DNA from: CALGLS01 sp047626155 | GTDB lineage: Bacteria > Bacteroidota > Bacteroidia > Chitinophagales > Saprospiraceae | NCBI GenBank assembly: GCA_047626155.1 | Contig: JBLHRR010000001.1 | Span: 153,118 to 217,117, forward strand | DNA: 64,000 bases | Direction of reading: 5' to 3' | Part shown: positions 17,452-27,500 of the stretch, in pieces | How the letters are laid out: the number at the start of each line of letters is the position of its first letter | How positions within the stretch are numbered: position 1 is the stretch's first letter | Program-made: the position numbers and the translations under genes | Notes under the pieces: model-generated | Seen by the model: only the letters and a program-made list of their open reading frames with translations | Databases searched by the model: none | Told to the model about the DNA's origin: nothing

Positions 17452-20400
17452 TCACAACTCCGGCAACGCCTCAATTCCCCCAAAAACCAAAACCTTCAAC
17501 TCCGCCGCCGTAATACCATACACATTAGTCAAATTAGTCCGCAAGTCATAAATAATCCCTCCGCGCTCATAGACCCGGATGATTTTGTTTTGATTTTCTA
17601 TATTTATGGTTTTTCCATTTTCAATCATATCCAAACGAATTAATATCGGATTTTTATGACTCCTATGAAATAGGTGAACCCCGAGTTCGCCAGAAAGAAA
17701 TGCGGCTATATTATACCACTTCAATTCAATGACATCTTCCTTTCTAGTAAATGGAATATCCAAATCTTCCAATAAACGAAGATACATCAATATCAAATCC
17801 TCCTGTTCTTGCTCATGTTCCAAATCCGTTAATGGAACAAACCTTAGCGAAATATCATCAACTGAATTACTTAAAAAGCCGCGTGTAAATAATTTCATGA
17901 ATCGCACCGACAAGTAGTAGTTTAGAAATTCAGAATCTTCGGTGGCAAAACGACTGCTTTTGTATTGATAACCTTCCTTTAAAGAATCAAGTGCATCTTC
18001 CTGGAAGAAGTTGTAATTAGATTGTTGAGAAGTGGCTATCGTGTTAGTGCCATCTTCAGCTGTTTGTAAAATGAAATTTGATTTTAAGCGGATTGGAGTC
18101 AAGACCTTTTCCCGAATAAAAGAGCTGCCATAAGCCAGGGAAAGTTCTGTTATGTTCTCTTTCAATTGACTCAGCAAATCTTTAAAATGAAAAGGCATCC
18201 AATTCAAATTCTGCCCTGTTTGGATAAGTACTGTATCCTTCCGATCCTCGCTAAATCGCACTCTTTTTTCAACTCCGTCAAGGACTGAAATTAATTTGTA
18301 ATAAAACTTCCTTCCCTTTCCTTCTTCGGGAAATGTCGGAAATGTTAAATCATTGTTAGGTAGTGCAAAGTCTAACGGCGTAATATAAGGACGTAGGCTA
18401 TCATCCTCCCAAAGGATTTCAAAAATAACCGGTAAATTGGAATATGAAGAAATTAACTGCTCCGCAGAAAGCGAAGTTAGGTCTCTTTCTATTTGACGTT
18501 TTAAAGCACGTCCGCCCATCTTTTCATCAAAACCTCTTTTGGCCACCCACTCCAGAGCTTCAGTTGAAATATTTAGAATAGTGGTTCTCCTAACAAAACC
18601 ATCACGTTGCAATAATTCTTTGATTTGCAATCTAGCAATACGTAGAATATCCGGAAATTGTAAAGGATCAAAAATTACAATTCTATCAATTCGATTGATG
18701 AACTCTGGGCGAAACCGATTCTCCATTGCCTTCCGGTAAATATCTGCATCGTTTCTTCCAGCAGTTTCATAACCCAGACGACTGGCAACTTCTTTAGCGC
18801 CAATGTTAGAAGTCATAATGATAATAACATTCGAGCAATCGACCGTTCTACCTAGTTTATCAGTCAAGCGACCTTCGTCCAATAATTGGAGGAATAAATC
18901 ATGGACCATTGGATGCGCTTTCTCGATCTCATCCAGTAGTAATATATTGAAAGGCTGATAACGTAATTTCTCTGTTAGCAATCCGTCAGGGTTGAAATAA
19001 TCTCCAATAAGGCGGTCCGCAGAATCTGGCGTATTGAATTCGTTCATATCAAAACGAGTCAATTCCGCTTCATTGCCCATTAAATACTCTGAGAGCACTT
19101 TTGCCGCCTGGGTTTTCCCAACTCCAGTGGGTCCAATAAACATAAAAGACCCGAGAGGTTTGCCCGGCCTGTTTAACTTTGCCTTTATAATAGAAACCAC
19201 ATCTGTTAAAGCATCAACAGCTTTTGGTTGCCCAATCAACTTCGCATCAATCACTTCACTGATTTCTTCTCTCGTCAGCTTTATAGAACTGTCAAAAATA
19301 TACTCATTCAATCGGGATTGCTCTTCAAATTCCGCCTTAACCTGTGGGCTATCAATAGTTTGGAAACGATACTTGGTGCTCAACTGATTCATCAACCTAA
19401 GCACCGAACCTGGCAAAGCTTGCTGCTGTAAATAGGTTCTATGCAAGTTTAAAATCTGACGAATGGAATTTATAGTAAACTCACAACCTTGTTTTCGTTC
19501 TAGTATCCTCCTGTTTTCTAACACTATTTTTACGGAAGTCTCATAATCAGGTTCAGCAATCCGAATCACTTGGAATAAATCACTAAACCGTCGGTCTTTC
19601 TCCTGAACAACTTTCCACTCAGCAGGGGAGGCAAGGAGGATTAATTGCAGCGATCTGTTTTCTATATAAGGTTTTAATAAATCACTAAGCGTCATGCTGT
19701 TTTGTCCGGATTCGCCGACACGAAGTAAAGCGACCGCGTTATCAATCACAAGAACATCGGGTGGTAAATTCAGGTTTGCATAGATGTTTCTTTTGATGAC
19801 AAAGTCCAGAACAGCCTCCATTCTTTTCTGCCACCAACCTACATAACTCATTCCTGAAATGACTCTATTGGGATCAATTTGCCACAGCTTTCTAGATGGC
19901 TTATTATTGTTTTCTTTTTGAAAAGCTTCTAAATATCGAAAGACGGCCTCTTCTAAAATACTTTGCTTTCCAACCCCTTTGGGCCCCACCATAACAAAGG
20001 GAGCGTTTTCTTTTTGATAGGTTAATTGAGAGATGCGATCTACCAAGTCATCTCTTAAATGAGCCCGTTGTAAATTCCCCGGAAATTTATTGTTAAGCTC
20101 ATGCCCTATTTTGGTAATCTCTACTGCTCCTTTGAAAATCTGACTTTCATGAGTATGGGAAAAGAAGGACTCCTGTTGCGGTTTTAAAAAACGAAACTGC
20201 CCCTGCTCAATAGCCTGATCCATTTGTATGGTTGTGATAAAAGTGGCTTTATCACTATAATAATTTTCTATATTAAAATCATCTCCATGTCGCTTTCGTA
20301 AATTACGTAAGAGCTTTTCTAAAATGCCGGTAACCTCCTGATTGTCTATGTTTTTTTCCGTAGCAGGCCTTTCAGAAATAGACATATGATTGTCGAAATG

Positions 20401-20739
20401 AGGAAAATAATTGATGGCTATATTTTTTACCACAAAGCGACCAACTGCAAAATGTCCACTTACAAATCCTTTGCCTGAGCGAAAGGATAGTGGAATTACT
20501 TCAAACTGAATGTCAGGGTTAAATAAATGCCACAACAAGCGATCTGAGCTAGCTCTTGTCAAAATATAGTCCTTAAACAATTGACCTATTTCGGACTTCA
20601 TTCGCTGAACGGCTACCTCGTAGCGCATCCGACTGACCATTGGTTCTTCAAAAAAAAGAGGCCTTAGGAAGTAGTATAGCTTACCATCTACCTCTTTATT
20701 TTCGACCAGAACGGGGAGTTGTATGTTTACGTATTCCAT
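17452..20739 (-). CDS. Double-AAA+ ClpA/ClpB-like ATPase with long C-terminal extension
   Basis: This 1095-residue cytoplasmic protein is a Clp/Hsp100 relative. It lacks a recognisable Clp-N repeat domain; its first 240 residues are unusual. NBD1: Walker A GPKGVGKQS (about 251-259) but a Walker B of LVIDNA (about 330-335), where the usual catalytic Glu is Asn, so NBD1 may bind but not hydrolyse ATP. NBD2: GPTGVGKTQ (about 536-544), LLLDEIEKAHP (about 598), sensor 1 MTSNIG, arginine finger region NRFRPEFINRID, sensor 2 GGRALKRQIER; all look functional. No ClpP-binding IGF/L loop was noted. After about residue 780 comes a 300-residue extension not typical of ClpB; one stretch (GELGVHLFHRS) faintly recalls the PCRF region of peptide-chain release factors. 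It stands alone between LRR and surface-protein genes. Not a standard ClpB, ClpA or ClpV. Confidence 0.85.
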   Translation of the reverse strand: MEYVNIQLPVLVENKEVDGKLYYFLRPLFFEEPMVSRMRYEVAVQRMKSEIGQLFKDYILTRASSDRLLWHLFNPDIQFEVIPLSFRSGKGFVSGHFAVGRFVVKNIAINYFPHFDNHMSISERPATEKNIDNQEVTGILEKLLRNLRKRHGDDFNIENYYSDKATFITTIQMDQAIEQGQFRFLKPQQESFFSHTHESQIFKGAVEITKIGHELNNKFPGNLQRAHLRDDLVDRISQLTYQKENAPFVMVGPKGVGKQSILEEAVFRYLEAFQKENNNKPSRKLWQIDPNRVISGMSYVGWWQKRMEAVLDFVIKRNIYANLNLPPDVLVIDNAVALLRVGESGQNSMTLSDLLKPYIENRSLQLILLASPAEWKVVQEKDRRFSDLFQVIRIAEPDYETSVKIVLENRRILERKQGCEFTINSIRQILNLHRTYLQQQALPGSVLRLMNQLSTKYRFQTIDSPQVKAEFEEQSRLNEYIFDSSIKLTREEISEVIDAKLIGQPKAVDALTDVVSIIKAKLNRPGKPLGSFMFIGPTGVGKTQAAKVLSEYLMGNEAELTRFDMNEFNTPDSADRLIGDYFNPDGLLTEKLRYQPFNILLLDEIEKAHPMVHDLFLQLLDEGRLTDKLGRTVDCSNVIIIMTSNIGAKEVASRLGYETAGRNDADIYRKAMENRFRPEFINRIDRIVIFDPLQFPDILRIARLQIKELLQRDGFVRRTTILNISTEALEWVAKRGFDEKMGGRALKRQIERDLTSLSAEQLISSYSNLPVIFEILWEDDSLRPYITPLDFALPNNDLTFPTFPEEGKGRKFYYKLISVLDGVEKRVRFSEDRKDTVLIQTGQNLNWMPFHFKDLLSQLKENITELSLAYGSSFIREKVLTPIRLKSNFILQTAEDGTNTIATSQQSNYNFFQEDALDSLKEGYQYKSSRFATEDSEFLNYYLSVRFMKLFTRGFLSNSVDDISLRFVPLTDLEHEQEQEDLILMYLRLLEDLDIPFTRKEDVIELKWYNIAAFLSGELGVHLFHRSHKNPILIRLDMIENGKTINIENQNKIIRVYERGGIIYDLRTNLTNVYGITAAELKVLVFGGIEALPEL

Positions 20740-21388
20740 TTAGGCTTGCTCCAATGCTGGGTAGTTTGATTTTTTTCGCTCCGCTATAATAACAGAGATA
20801 ATAAAGATGACTGGCAAAGCTAACTTTCTACTTTCGAATTCCTAAGTAAATGAGGAAAATAATGTTTGATTGGTAAATCTTGAGATGCGAGGTCGAGAAA
20901 GAGCACAATCATGGATTGTGCGAACACACTAAGGTCTAATTTTATTTTTTATTATATTATAAAATATTATAACATAAACGAAGAGTTATTTGAAGGAAGC
21001 ACACTGCATAAATTCAATACTATGCTCAAAAATTCAAGATATTCGTTTTTTTATCGTAATATTAACGAATAGTTCTCCGCTAGTTGTATCATTGAGGAAT
21101 AGTATCCTTGGTTTTATATTAAAACTTTAGAAGTTAAATATTGTAGAAATAGCTGCAATCGAAAGTGAAAATATTAACGGAAAACCAAATTACAAAACAA
21201 TAATATTACAATAGGTTTAAAAATTTCAATGGAAACCTTGTTCATTTTTTGATACAGGATGGTCCAGCTTATTCTCCTAAAGGAATAGTGATACTCATGG
21301 GCTTTGCGCCGAGGGGTAGCTCACTGTAATAAGCCACCTATTTTGACACAAAGTCTATTGATTATCTAACCAGAAAAACCAAAACGTA
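20740..21388. other. Long AT-rich intergenic region
   Basis: The gap between the divergent AAA+ gene and the surface-protein pseudogenes carries the -7 box at 20815 and a small hairpin at about 20902-20920 (GCACAATC/GATTGTGC). Otherwise it is very AT-rich (especially 20940-21230). No ORF and no RNA gene were recognised. Confidence 0.5.
20815..20822 (-). promoter_or_regulatory. Candidate -7 element of the AAA+ ATPase gene
   Basis: On the minus strand the sequence reads TAGCTTTG, an exact TAnnTTTG match, placing transcription about 70 nt before the ATG at 20739. No good TTG is found at the expected spacing, so confidence is modest. Confidence 0.4.
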
Positions 21389-21882
21389 TGAAAAAGTACC
21401 TCTTTTTCCCACTCCTTCATTTTCTCGTCTTCCAACTTTCCGCTCAAGAGATAGAACGGCAAGTAGTCTCTTTCAATGGTACCAATATGGAATAAGGTGA
21501 CCTATCATTAGTTTCTACTGTTGGTGAAATCGCTACCCTAACACTTGTTGATAATGCTTCTGAGATCGACCTTTCTCAAGGGTTTAATCAGGCGGCGCTA
21601 ACCATAGTGAGCACCTTTGAAATAGACCAAGAGATATCTTTTGAATTGTTTCCCAACCCATCAGCCGACGTGATTTACCTCACTTCTGACGCTACAGAAA
21701 ACTTGACCCTGGCTATTGTTGATTTAAAAGGAAGAACAATATCTATACAGGATTTGAATATTCCCATTCAGAAGACAATGATTAACCTGGATCATTTAGC
21801 AGCGGCTCAGTACTTTCTTCAAATTTCTAATGCCAGTGGGAATCTGGTTTCTATTATTACCATTCAAAAAATGAACAAATGA
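21389..21882 (+). pseudogene. Secreted T9SS-sorted protein, disrupted by one frameshift and one stop
   Basis: The ATG at 21389 opens a signal peptide (MKKYLFFPLLHF), but the frame is lost after a T run near 21421. Adding one base there restores LVFQLSAQEIERQVVSFNG, i.e. the rest of a signal peptide and the mature start of a common Bacteroidota family (ERQVVS..G...GEIAT...Q GFNQ). In this restored frame a TAA interrupts at 21493-21495. The remaining frame is open to the TGA at 21880-21882 and ends in a T9SS type A sorting domain (FELFPNPSADVIYLTSD..., ending IITIQKMNK). Its stop overlaps the ATG of the next gene (ATGA), so the two form an operon. Sequencing error is the main alternative explanation, but the next gene has the same kind of damage. 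Confidence 0.8.
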
Positions 21883-24382
21883 AAAACCTAACCATTACTT
21901 TTATCTTTCTCTTTTTGAGCGTCTTTTCTTTAATGGCTCAAAATACTCCTCAAAGCTTTAATTATCAGGGCGTCGCCCGACAAAATAACAATGCTATCAC
22001 AGGCGCTATCAGCTTGCAACTTTCTATAAGATCGAATACGACAAATGGTACGGTTGTTTGCCAGGAAAGACAGTTTCCAGAAACGAATGCACAAGGCGTT
22101 TTTTCCGTTTAAGTAGGTGGGAGTGCTGCGGTTGTTACCCAAGGTATATTTGAAAATGTAGACTGGGGTAGTGGTACTTATTTCTTACAGGTAGAATTAG
22201 ATCCTGGAGGGGCAGCCAACTTTACAGATATGGGGACTTCCCAACTAGTGAGTGTGCCTTATGCCCTTTTTACAGAGAAAGCACAATCAGCGGTAACCGC
22301 AGAAAGTGCCACCAACGATATGGATACAGACCCGAATAATGAAATTCAAGAACTGGTACTCAACGGATATATTATTTCACTTACTGATGGCAATTCCGTT
22401 GACATAGAAGCACTTATTCCCCTCGGAGGAACAGATAATCAAGAGCTGACCTTAAACGGAACGATCCTGACTATCGAAAGCGGAAATAACATTGACTTAG
22501 CATCTCTTAGCGTACCAGGCCCACAAGGTCTACAGGGAGATGCGGGTCCTGCCGGTGCTACAGGTGATCAAGGTCCACAAGGGATACTGGTGCTCAAGGT
22601 CCACAAGGAGATACCGGTGCTCAAGGCATACAAGGGGAAACTGGGCCAGCGGGCACGTATACACAAGGGAGCGGGATAGATATTACTAATGATGTTATAA
22701 GTGCTTCTGATCCTTCTGTAACTAACGAATTACAATCATTGAGTTTGTCCTCCAATTCGTTAACTATATCTGATGGTAACTCGGTTGCATTGCCCATTCG
22801 TACATTGATTGAGGATGACGATGCCGACACTAAAATCCAGGTGGAAGAAAGTAACGATGATGACATTATTCGATTTGATGTGGAAGGGACTGAGGTGGCT
22901 TCTTTGGATGATAAGACCTTTCATCTGGGTGCATCAGGTTCCAGCTTATTTGTCGGAATAGATGCCGGAATAAATGATGATGGTTCGAACAACCGCAACA
23001 CCTTCATTGGGTTCAATGCTGGTATGACTAATACTACTGGAAGCAATAATACTTTTGTTGGACAATTAGCAGGAACAGCTAATGTGGGTGGCTTGTACAA
23101 CACTTATATCGGACAAAGGGCTGGAACAAGCAATACGGCAGGACAGGAGAATACATTCATCGGGGAATCTTCAGGTCTTTCCAATGAAACAGGTACTGCA
23201 AATGTATTCTTAGATAGTCTGTCTGGAAGTTCTAATGTAGGCGGGACAAGTAATATTTTTCTCGGATATAATTCCGGAGGTATTGAAACTGGAAGTAATA
23301 GATTGTACATCGAACCTTCGAGCTCTTCTACTCCTTTGATCTATGGGGAATTTGATAATGATATTGTAAAGATTAATGGAATGCTGGGGATTGGAACGCC
23401 AACGCCCAATAGACCGCTTTCCATTCAGGGAAGTGCAGGTGCAAGCAGCCAGTGGATCTCCCTCAAAGATAACGCTGGTAGTGATAAATGGCATTTAAAT
23501 GATTATAATGGTCTGGGTCTTAATTTTTCAGAATCGGGTGCTGCTGATGGAAGGCTATTTCTGGAACACGGTGGTAATATTGGTGTTGGTACTTTGGATC
23601 CAGATGCGAAGCTACATGTGATTGGAAATCTTCGAATGGACAATGGGGAGTTTCAAAGTAATGGATCAATTGTTCTTCAACCAGATGTGGATCAATCCGG
23701 AGATTCTCATTCTCTAATCGTTAGAGATGGAAATGGTGTAAATAGACTTTTAATTAGTCAAGCTGGACGTTTTGGGTTGAACACTGAGTATAGTAATGTT
23801 TCTATGACTGTACGAGGAATCGCAGGAGACCCTTGGTTCTTTTCCATAGAAAATGATGCTGGAAATCCATTGTTAGATGTATTAGGAGATGGAAATGTGG
23901 CTGTCATAAACAACCTTTCCAAAGGTGGTGGTTCCTTCAAAATAGATCACCCCCTCGATCCAGAAAACAAGTACCTCTACCATTCCTTCGTTGAATCACC
24001 CGACATGATGAACGTTTATAATGGAAATGTAACGACGGATGCAAATGGATTCTCAGTAGTGGAACTTCCTGATTATTTCCTGGCACTCAATAAGGATTAT
24101 CGTTATCAACTGACTGTAATTGGTACGTTTGCACAAGCGATCATCAAAGAGAAAGTGGCAAATAATCATTTTGTCATCCAAACCAATGAACCCAATGTAG
24201 AAGTGAGCTGGCAGGTAACTGGGATTCGTCAGGATGCTTATGCTAATAAGAATCGTATTCCGAATGAAGTAGATAAGAAGCCGGAGGAAAAAGGCTTCTA
24301 TCTCCATCCTGAAGCTTTTGGTCAACCGACATCGAAGAGTTTAAGTGTTCAACGGAAGAAGCCAGGAAATAAGCTAAAATAA
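21879..24382 (+). pseudogene. Collagen-like surface/tail-fibre-type protein, disrupted by one stop and one frameshift
   Basis: The original gene was about 835 codons. Segment 1 has a signal peptide (MKNLTITFIFLFLSVFSLMAQ) and the N-terminal QSFNYQGVARQNNNAITG domain, ended by TAA at 22110-22112. The same frame continues with VGGSAAVVTQGIF..TSQLVSVPYALF and into collagen-like GPQGLQGDAGPAGATGDQGPQG. Near 22578 CAAGGGATACTGG stands where the repeat predicts CAAGGAGATACTGG, a 1-base deletion. The shifted frame restores the Gly-x-y repeat, then a beta-solenoid with GxxAGxxN..G-type repeats (NTFIGFNAG, NTFVGQLAG, NTYIGQRAG) and the conserved C-terminal domain YLYHSFVESPDMMNVYNGN..SWQVTGIRQDAYANKNRIP. 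Such proteins are cell-surface adhesin or fibre-like. No T9SS domain. Whether any segment is expressed is doubtful. Confidence 0.8.
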
Positions 24383-24400
24383 GCTTAAAATGATATAAGT

Positions 24401-24439
24401 AAAAAAGGGGGTAGTCTTAGCGGCTATCTCCTTTTTTTT
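24401..24439 (+). terminator. Rho-independent terminator after the surface-protein operon
   Basis: The arms 24401-24414 (AAAAAAGGGGGTAG) and 24424-24439 pair with two G-T pairs, followed by a run of eight Ts on the plus strand. It lies 18 nt after the stop at 24382. Confidence 0.8.
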
Positions 24440-24462
24440 GCGCGCCCGGCAGGGCGCACAAA

Positions 24463-24500
24463 AAGAAAACCCCGACTGATTTCTCAGTCAGGGTTCTTTT
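24463..24500. terminator. Bidirectional hairpin between convergent genes
   Basis: AAGAAAACCCCGACTGA and TCAGTCAGGGTTCTTTT pair almost perfectly around a short loop. With A and T tracts at the ends it can stop the minus-strand M43 protease transcript. A small GC hairpin (GCGCGCCCGGCAGGGCGC, about 24440-24457) sits between the two terminators. Confidence 0.75.
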
Positions 24501-24521
24501 GTAGTACTTATGTTATTATGA

Positions 24522-27500
24522 CTACTTCGTTACAACAAATTTCTTAACGATACGCTGCGTATCCGTCGTCAGATGCATGAAGTAAATTCCATTTCCAAAC
24601 TGGCTAACATCGAAGCTTTCCGTCTGCTTGCCAGGGATCATGTTCATTGTTGAGGAATGCATTAACTTACCTGTCAAGTCATATAACTCAATGCTTGCTT
24701 CCTTCTCCGCAGAAGAAATAAACTTCACATTCAGAATATTACTAGCCGGGTTAGGATAGATGTTATCAATACTAATGAAGGTATTGTTTTCTTCCTCAGC
24801 AGTGATGGCCTCTTCTGTAATGATTCGCGTATTTCCTTCTCCATTGTTACAACCTGTTACCAGTACATCATCAAGATATACTCGGTCTCCATTTGAGGAA
24901 GCATCACAACGGAATCGCAATCGGGTAGCGTTAGTGAAAGGTCCTTCAATGGTAACAGACTCGAAGTATCGTACGTCATTTTGGAATTCAGATCCACGTG
25001 CCCATTCTGCAACAGTGGCATAACTGCTTCCTCCATCTGTAGAAATCTGTAACCAGAAATCCTCATTGTTCTCCATACTTCTAGCAATAAAGGTGAAATC
25101 CACGGTGAGTTCATCATAGAAACTGAGACCTAGATTATCGGTTGTCGTGTGAGAAGAAGAACTGTTGTCTCTCAATCGTACACAACGTGGATTACTGTAT
25201 GCGTAATTTGCATCGCTAGAAGAGCGTCGGCAATCTGATCCGCCATCATTCCATATGCCCCATCCTGAGTCAAATTGACTAAAGTTTATGTTTTCATACA
25301 GACAGTTATCTATGTTACAAGGAGTACAAAGTTCACCACCACAATCAACACCAGCTTCGTCTCCATTCTGTTCGTTGTCGTAGCAGGTTTCACAGCTGCC
25401 ATCATCGACATCAGCTACAGGATTGTAATTGTGAGCTGTTTCTTCCATACATCCTTCAATTGGTTCTGCACCACCTAAACAGAAAATGGTAGATTCAAAT
25501 TCACCAAATTCTCCACCTGATGCTAATGTAGTACTATTGTTGCCAATGAAAAGGTAAGAACCATTTCCATAGGCACAACAGATACCATCTGCATAACTGT
25601 CATAAATAATGAAGTTGTAACAACCTGCTGGTAAACAGAATTCTTCAACCACCGTAGCATAATCAGCAAGGTTGCCATAAGGCCCGCCTTCAGCAATTAT
25701 ATTTCCATTTGTAGAACCTAGAGTCCAAGTGGTTTCTTCTGGATATCTGTCCAGTTCAATCGTGAGGTTTGCAACAGTTCCGGCACAAGTACCACCGCAA
25801 GGAATACAAAGACTACCGCCACAATCAACATCTGTTTCATCGCCATTCTGAACACCATCGGTACAAGTTTCACAAGAGCCATCGTCTACAGTTGCTTCCA
25901 AATTATAGTTGTGTGCATCTGGGTTTGTACAGCCAGGTATTAGGCAAGCATCACAAAGGCTACCGCCACAATCGACATCTGTTTCATCGCCATTTTGAAG
26001 ACCGTCGGAACAAGTCACACAACTTCCGTCGTCTTGGTTTGCATTCTGATCGTAGTTATGTGCATCAGGATTTGTACAACCTTCAACGACTGGTTCGCCA
26101 CAAGGAGCACAAAGGCTACCGCCACAATCAACATCTGTTTCGTCGCCATTCATTACGGCATCTGAACAAGTTTCACAAGACCCATCATCTTCTGTCGCAT
26201 CTGGGTTGTAGTTATGAGCAGATTGATCCGTACATCCAGGAACCGAACAAGCATCACAAAGGCTACCGCCACAATCGACATCTGTTTCATCTCCATTTTG
26301 AACACCATCGCTACAAGTTTCACATGAGCCATCGTCTTCTGTCGCGTCTTGGTTGTAATTGTGAGCAGATTGATCCGTACATCCAGGAACCGAACAAGCA
26401 TCACAAAGGCTACCGCCACAGTCGATATCTGTTTCATCTCCATTTTGAACACCATCCGTACAAGTTTCGCAAGTCCCATCGTCATCAGTCGCATTCGGGT
26501 TGTAATTGTGCGCATCCGGATCAGTACAGCCTGGGATCGCACAAGGGAAACAAAGTACGCCACCACAATCAACGTCTTCTTCATCACCATTCAAAATATT
26601 ATCATCACAAGTTTCACAAGAGCCGTCATCTTCAGTTGCTTCCACATTATAATTGTGTGCATCTGGATCAGTACAACCTAGAATAGCACAAGGAGCACAA
26701 AGTACACCGCCGCAATCAACATCCTCTTCATCACCATTTAAAATACCATCACTACAAGTTTCACAAGAGCCATCGTCTTCTACGGCATCCGGATTGTAAT
26801 TATGTGCATTTGGATCTGTACAACCACTTATAACACCACTTACACAAAAGTTAGTGGTTTCTTCAGAACCAAATTCAGCACCAGAAGCTAAGACGTTTCC
26901 ATCAGGATCTGTCAATTGATAGTTTCCTTCTCCATACCCACAGCAAAGGCCATCACCGGCGGAATCAAAAATCGTATAATCGTAACAACCATCTTCCAAG
27001 CAGATAACCTCTTCTACTGTTGCACCATCTGGGAAGCTTCCATAAGGTCCACCGGATGCAACGGTCACTCCATTAGCGTCAACCAAAGTCCAGGTAGTTT
27101 CTTCAGGGTAGTCATCTAATAGAATGGTCATGGTAACATCTGTTCCAGGGCAAGGAGGGCATTCTGGGCAGTCAGGACCACCACAATCAACACCTGTTTC
27201 TTGTCCATTTTGTAGGCCATCGTCACAAGTTGGTGGAGTAACTGGTCCACAAGCGGTAGATTCTAAAAGGCTTGCTCTAAACCCTCCTGGATCAAAGAGC
27301 GCGCGCATTCTGTTTTTTTGTCCTAAGGTAAGTAGGTTCATGCAGCCATCATAGGTATAATCCATATAGTTTTGAACCATATCCACGCTACCACAGGATT
27401 GGTGTGTGGTAGGACAACCACCGTTTGAAGCATCGGAAAGGGGGGTGTCAGCAACCTGATCATCTACACCACAACCACCATCTCCCCAAATGTGTCTCAG

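Noticed and set aside
17452..20739. T6SS ClpV or T9SS-linked chaperone
   Set aside because: No type VI secretion genes are nearby and the N-terminal domain does not look like ClpV; only a generic Clp-like call is made.
21879..24382. Programmed recoding (stop readthrough and frameshifting) in the surface operon
   Set aside because: No slippery heptamer plus pseudoknot was seen at 21421 or 22578, and TAA is a normal stop in neighbouring genes; mutation or sequencing error is simpler. Kept as a question in the findings.
25769..26686. Long plus-strand frame opposite the M43 protease (His/Arg-rich, about 305 codons)
   Set aside because: It is the antisense reading of the Cys/Asp-rich tandem repeats; its His/Arg/Tyr periodicity follows the repeat unit, and the minus-strand frame has a signal peptide, catalytic motif and T9SS domain.
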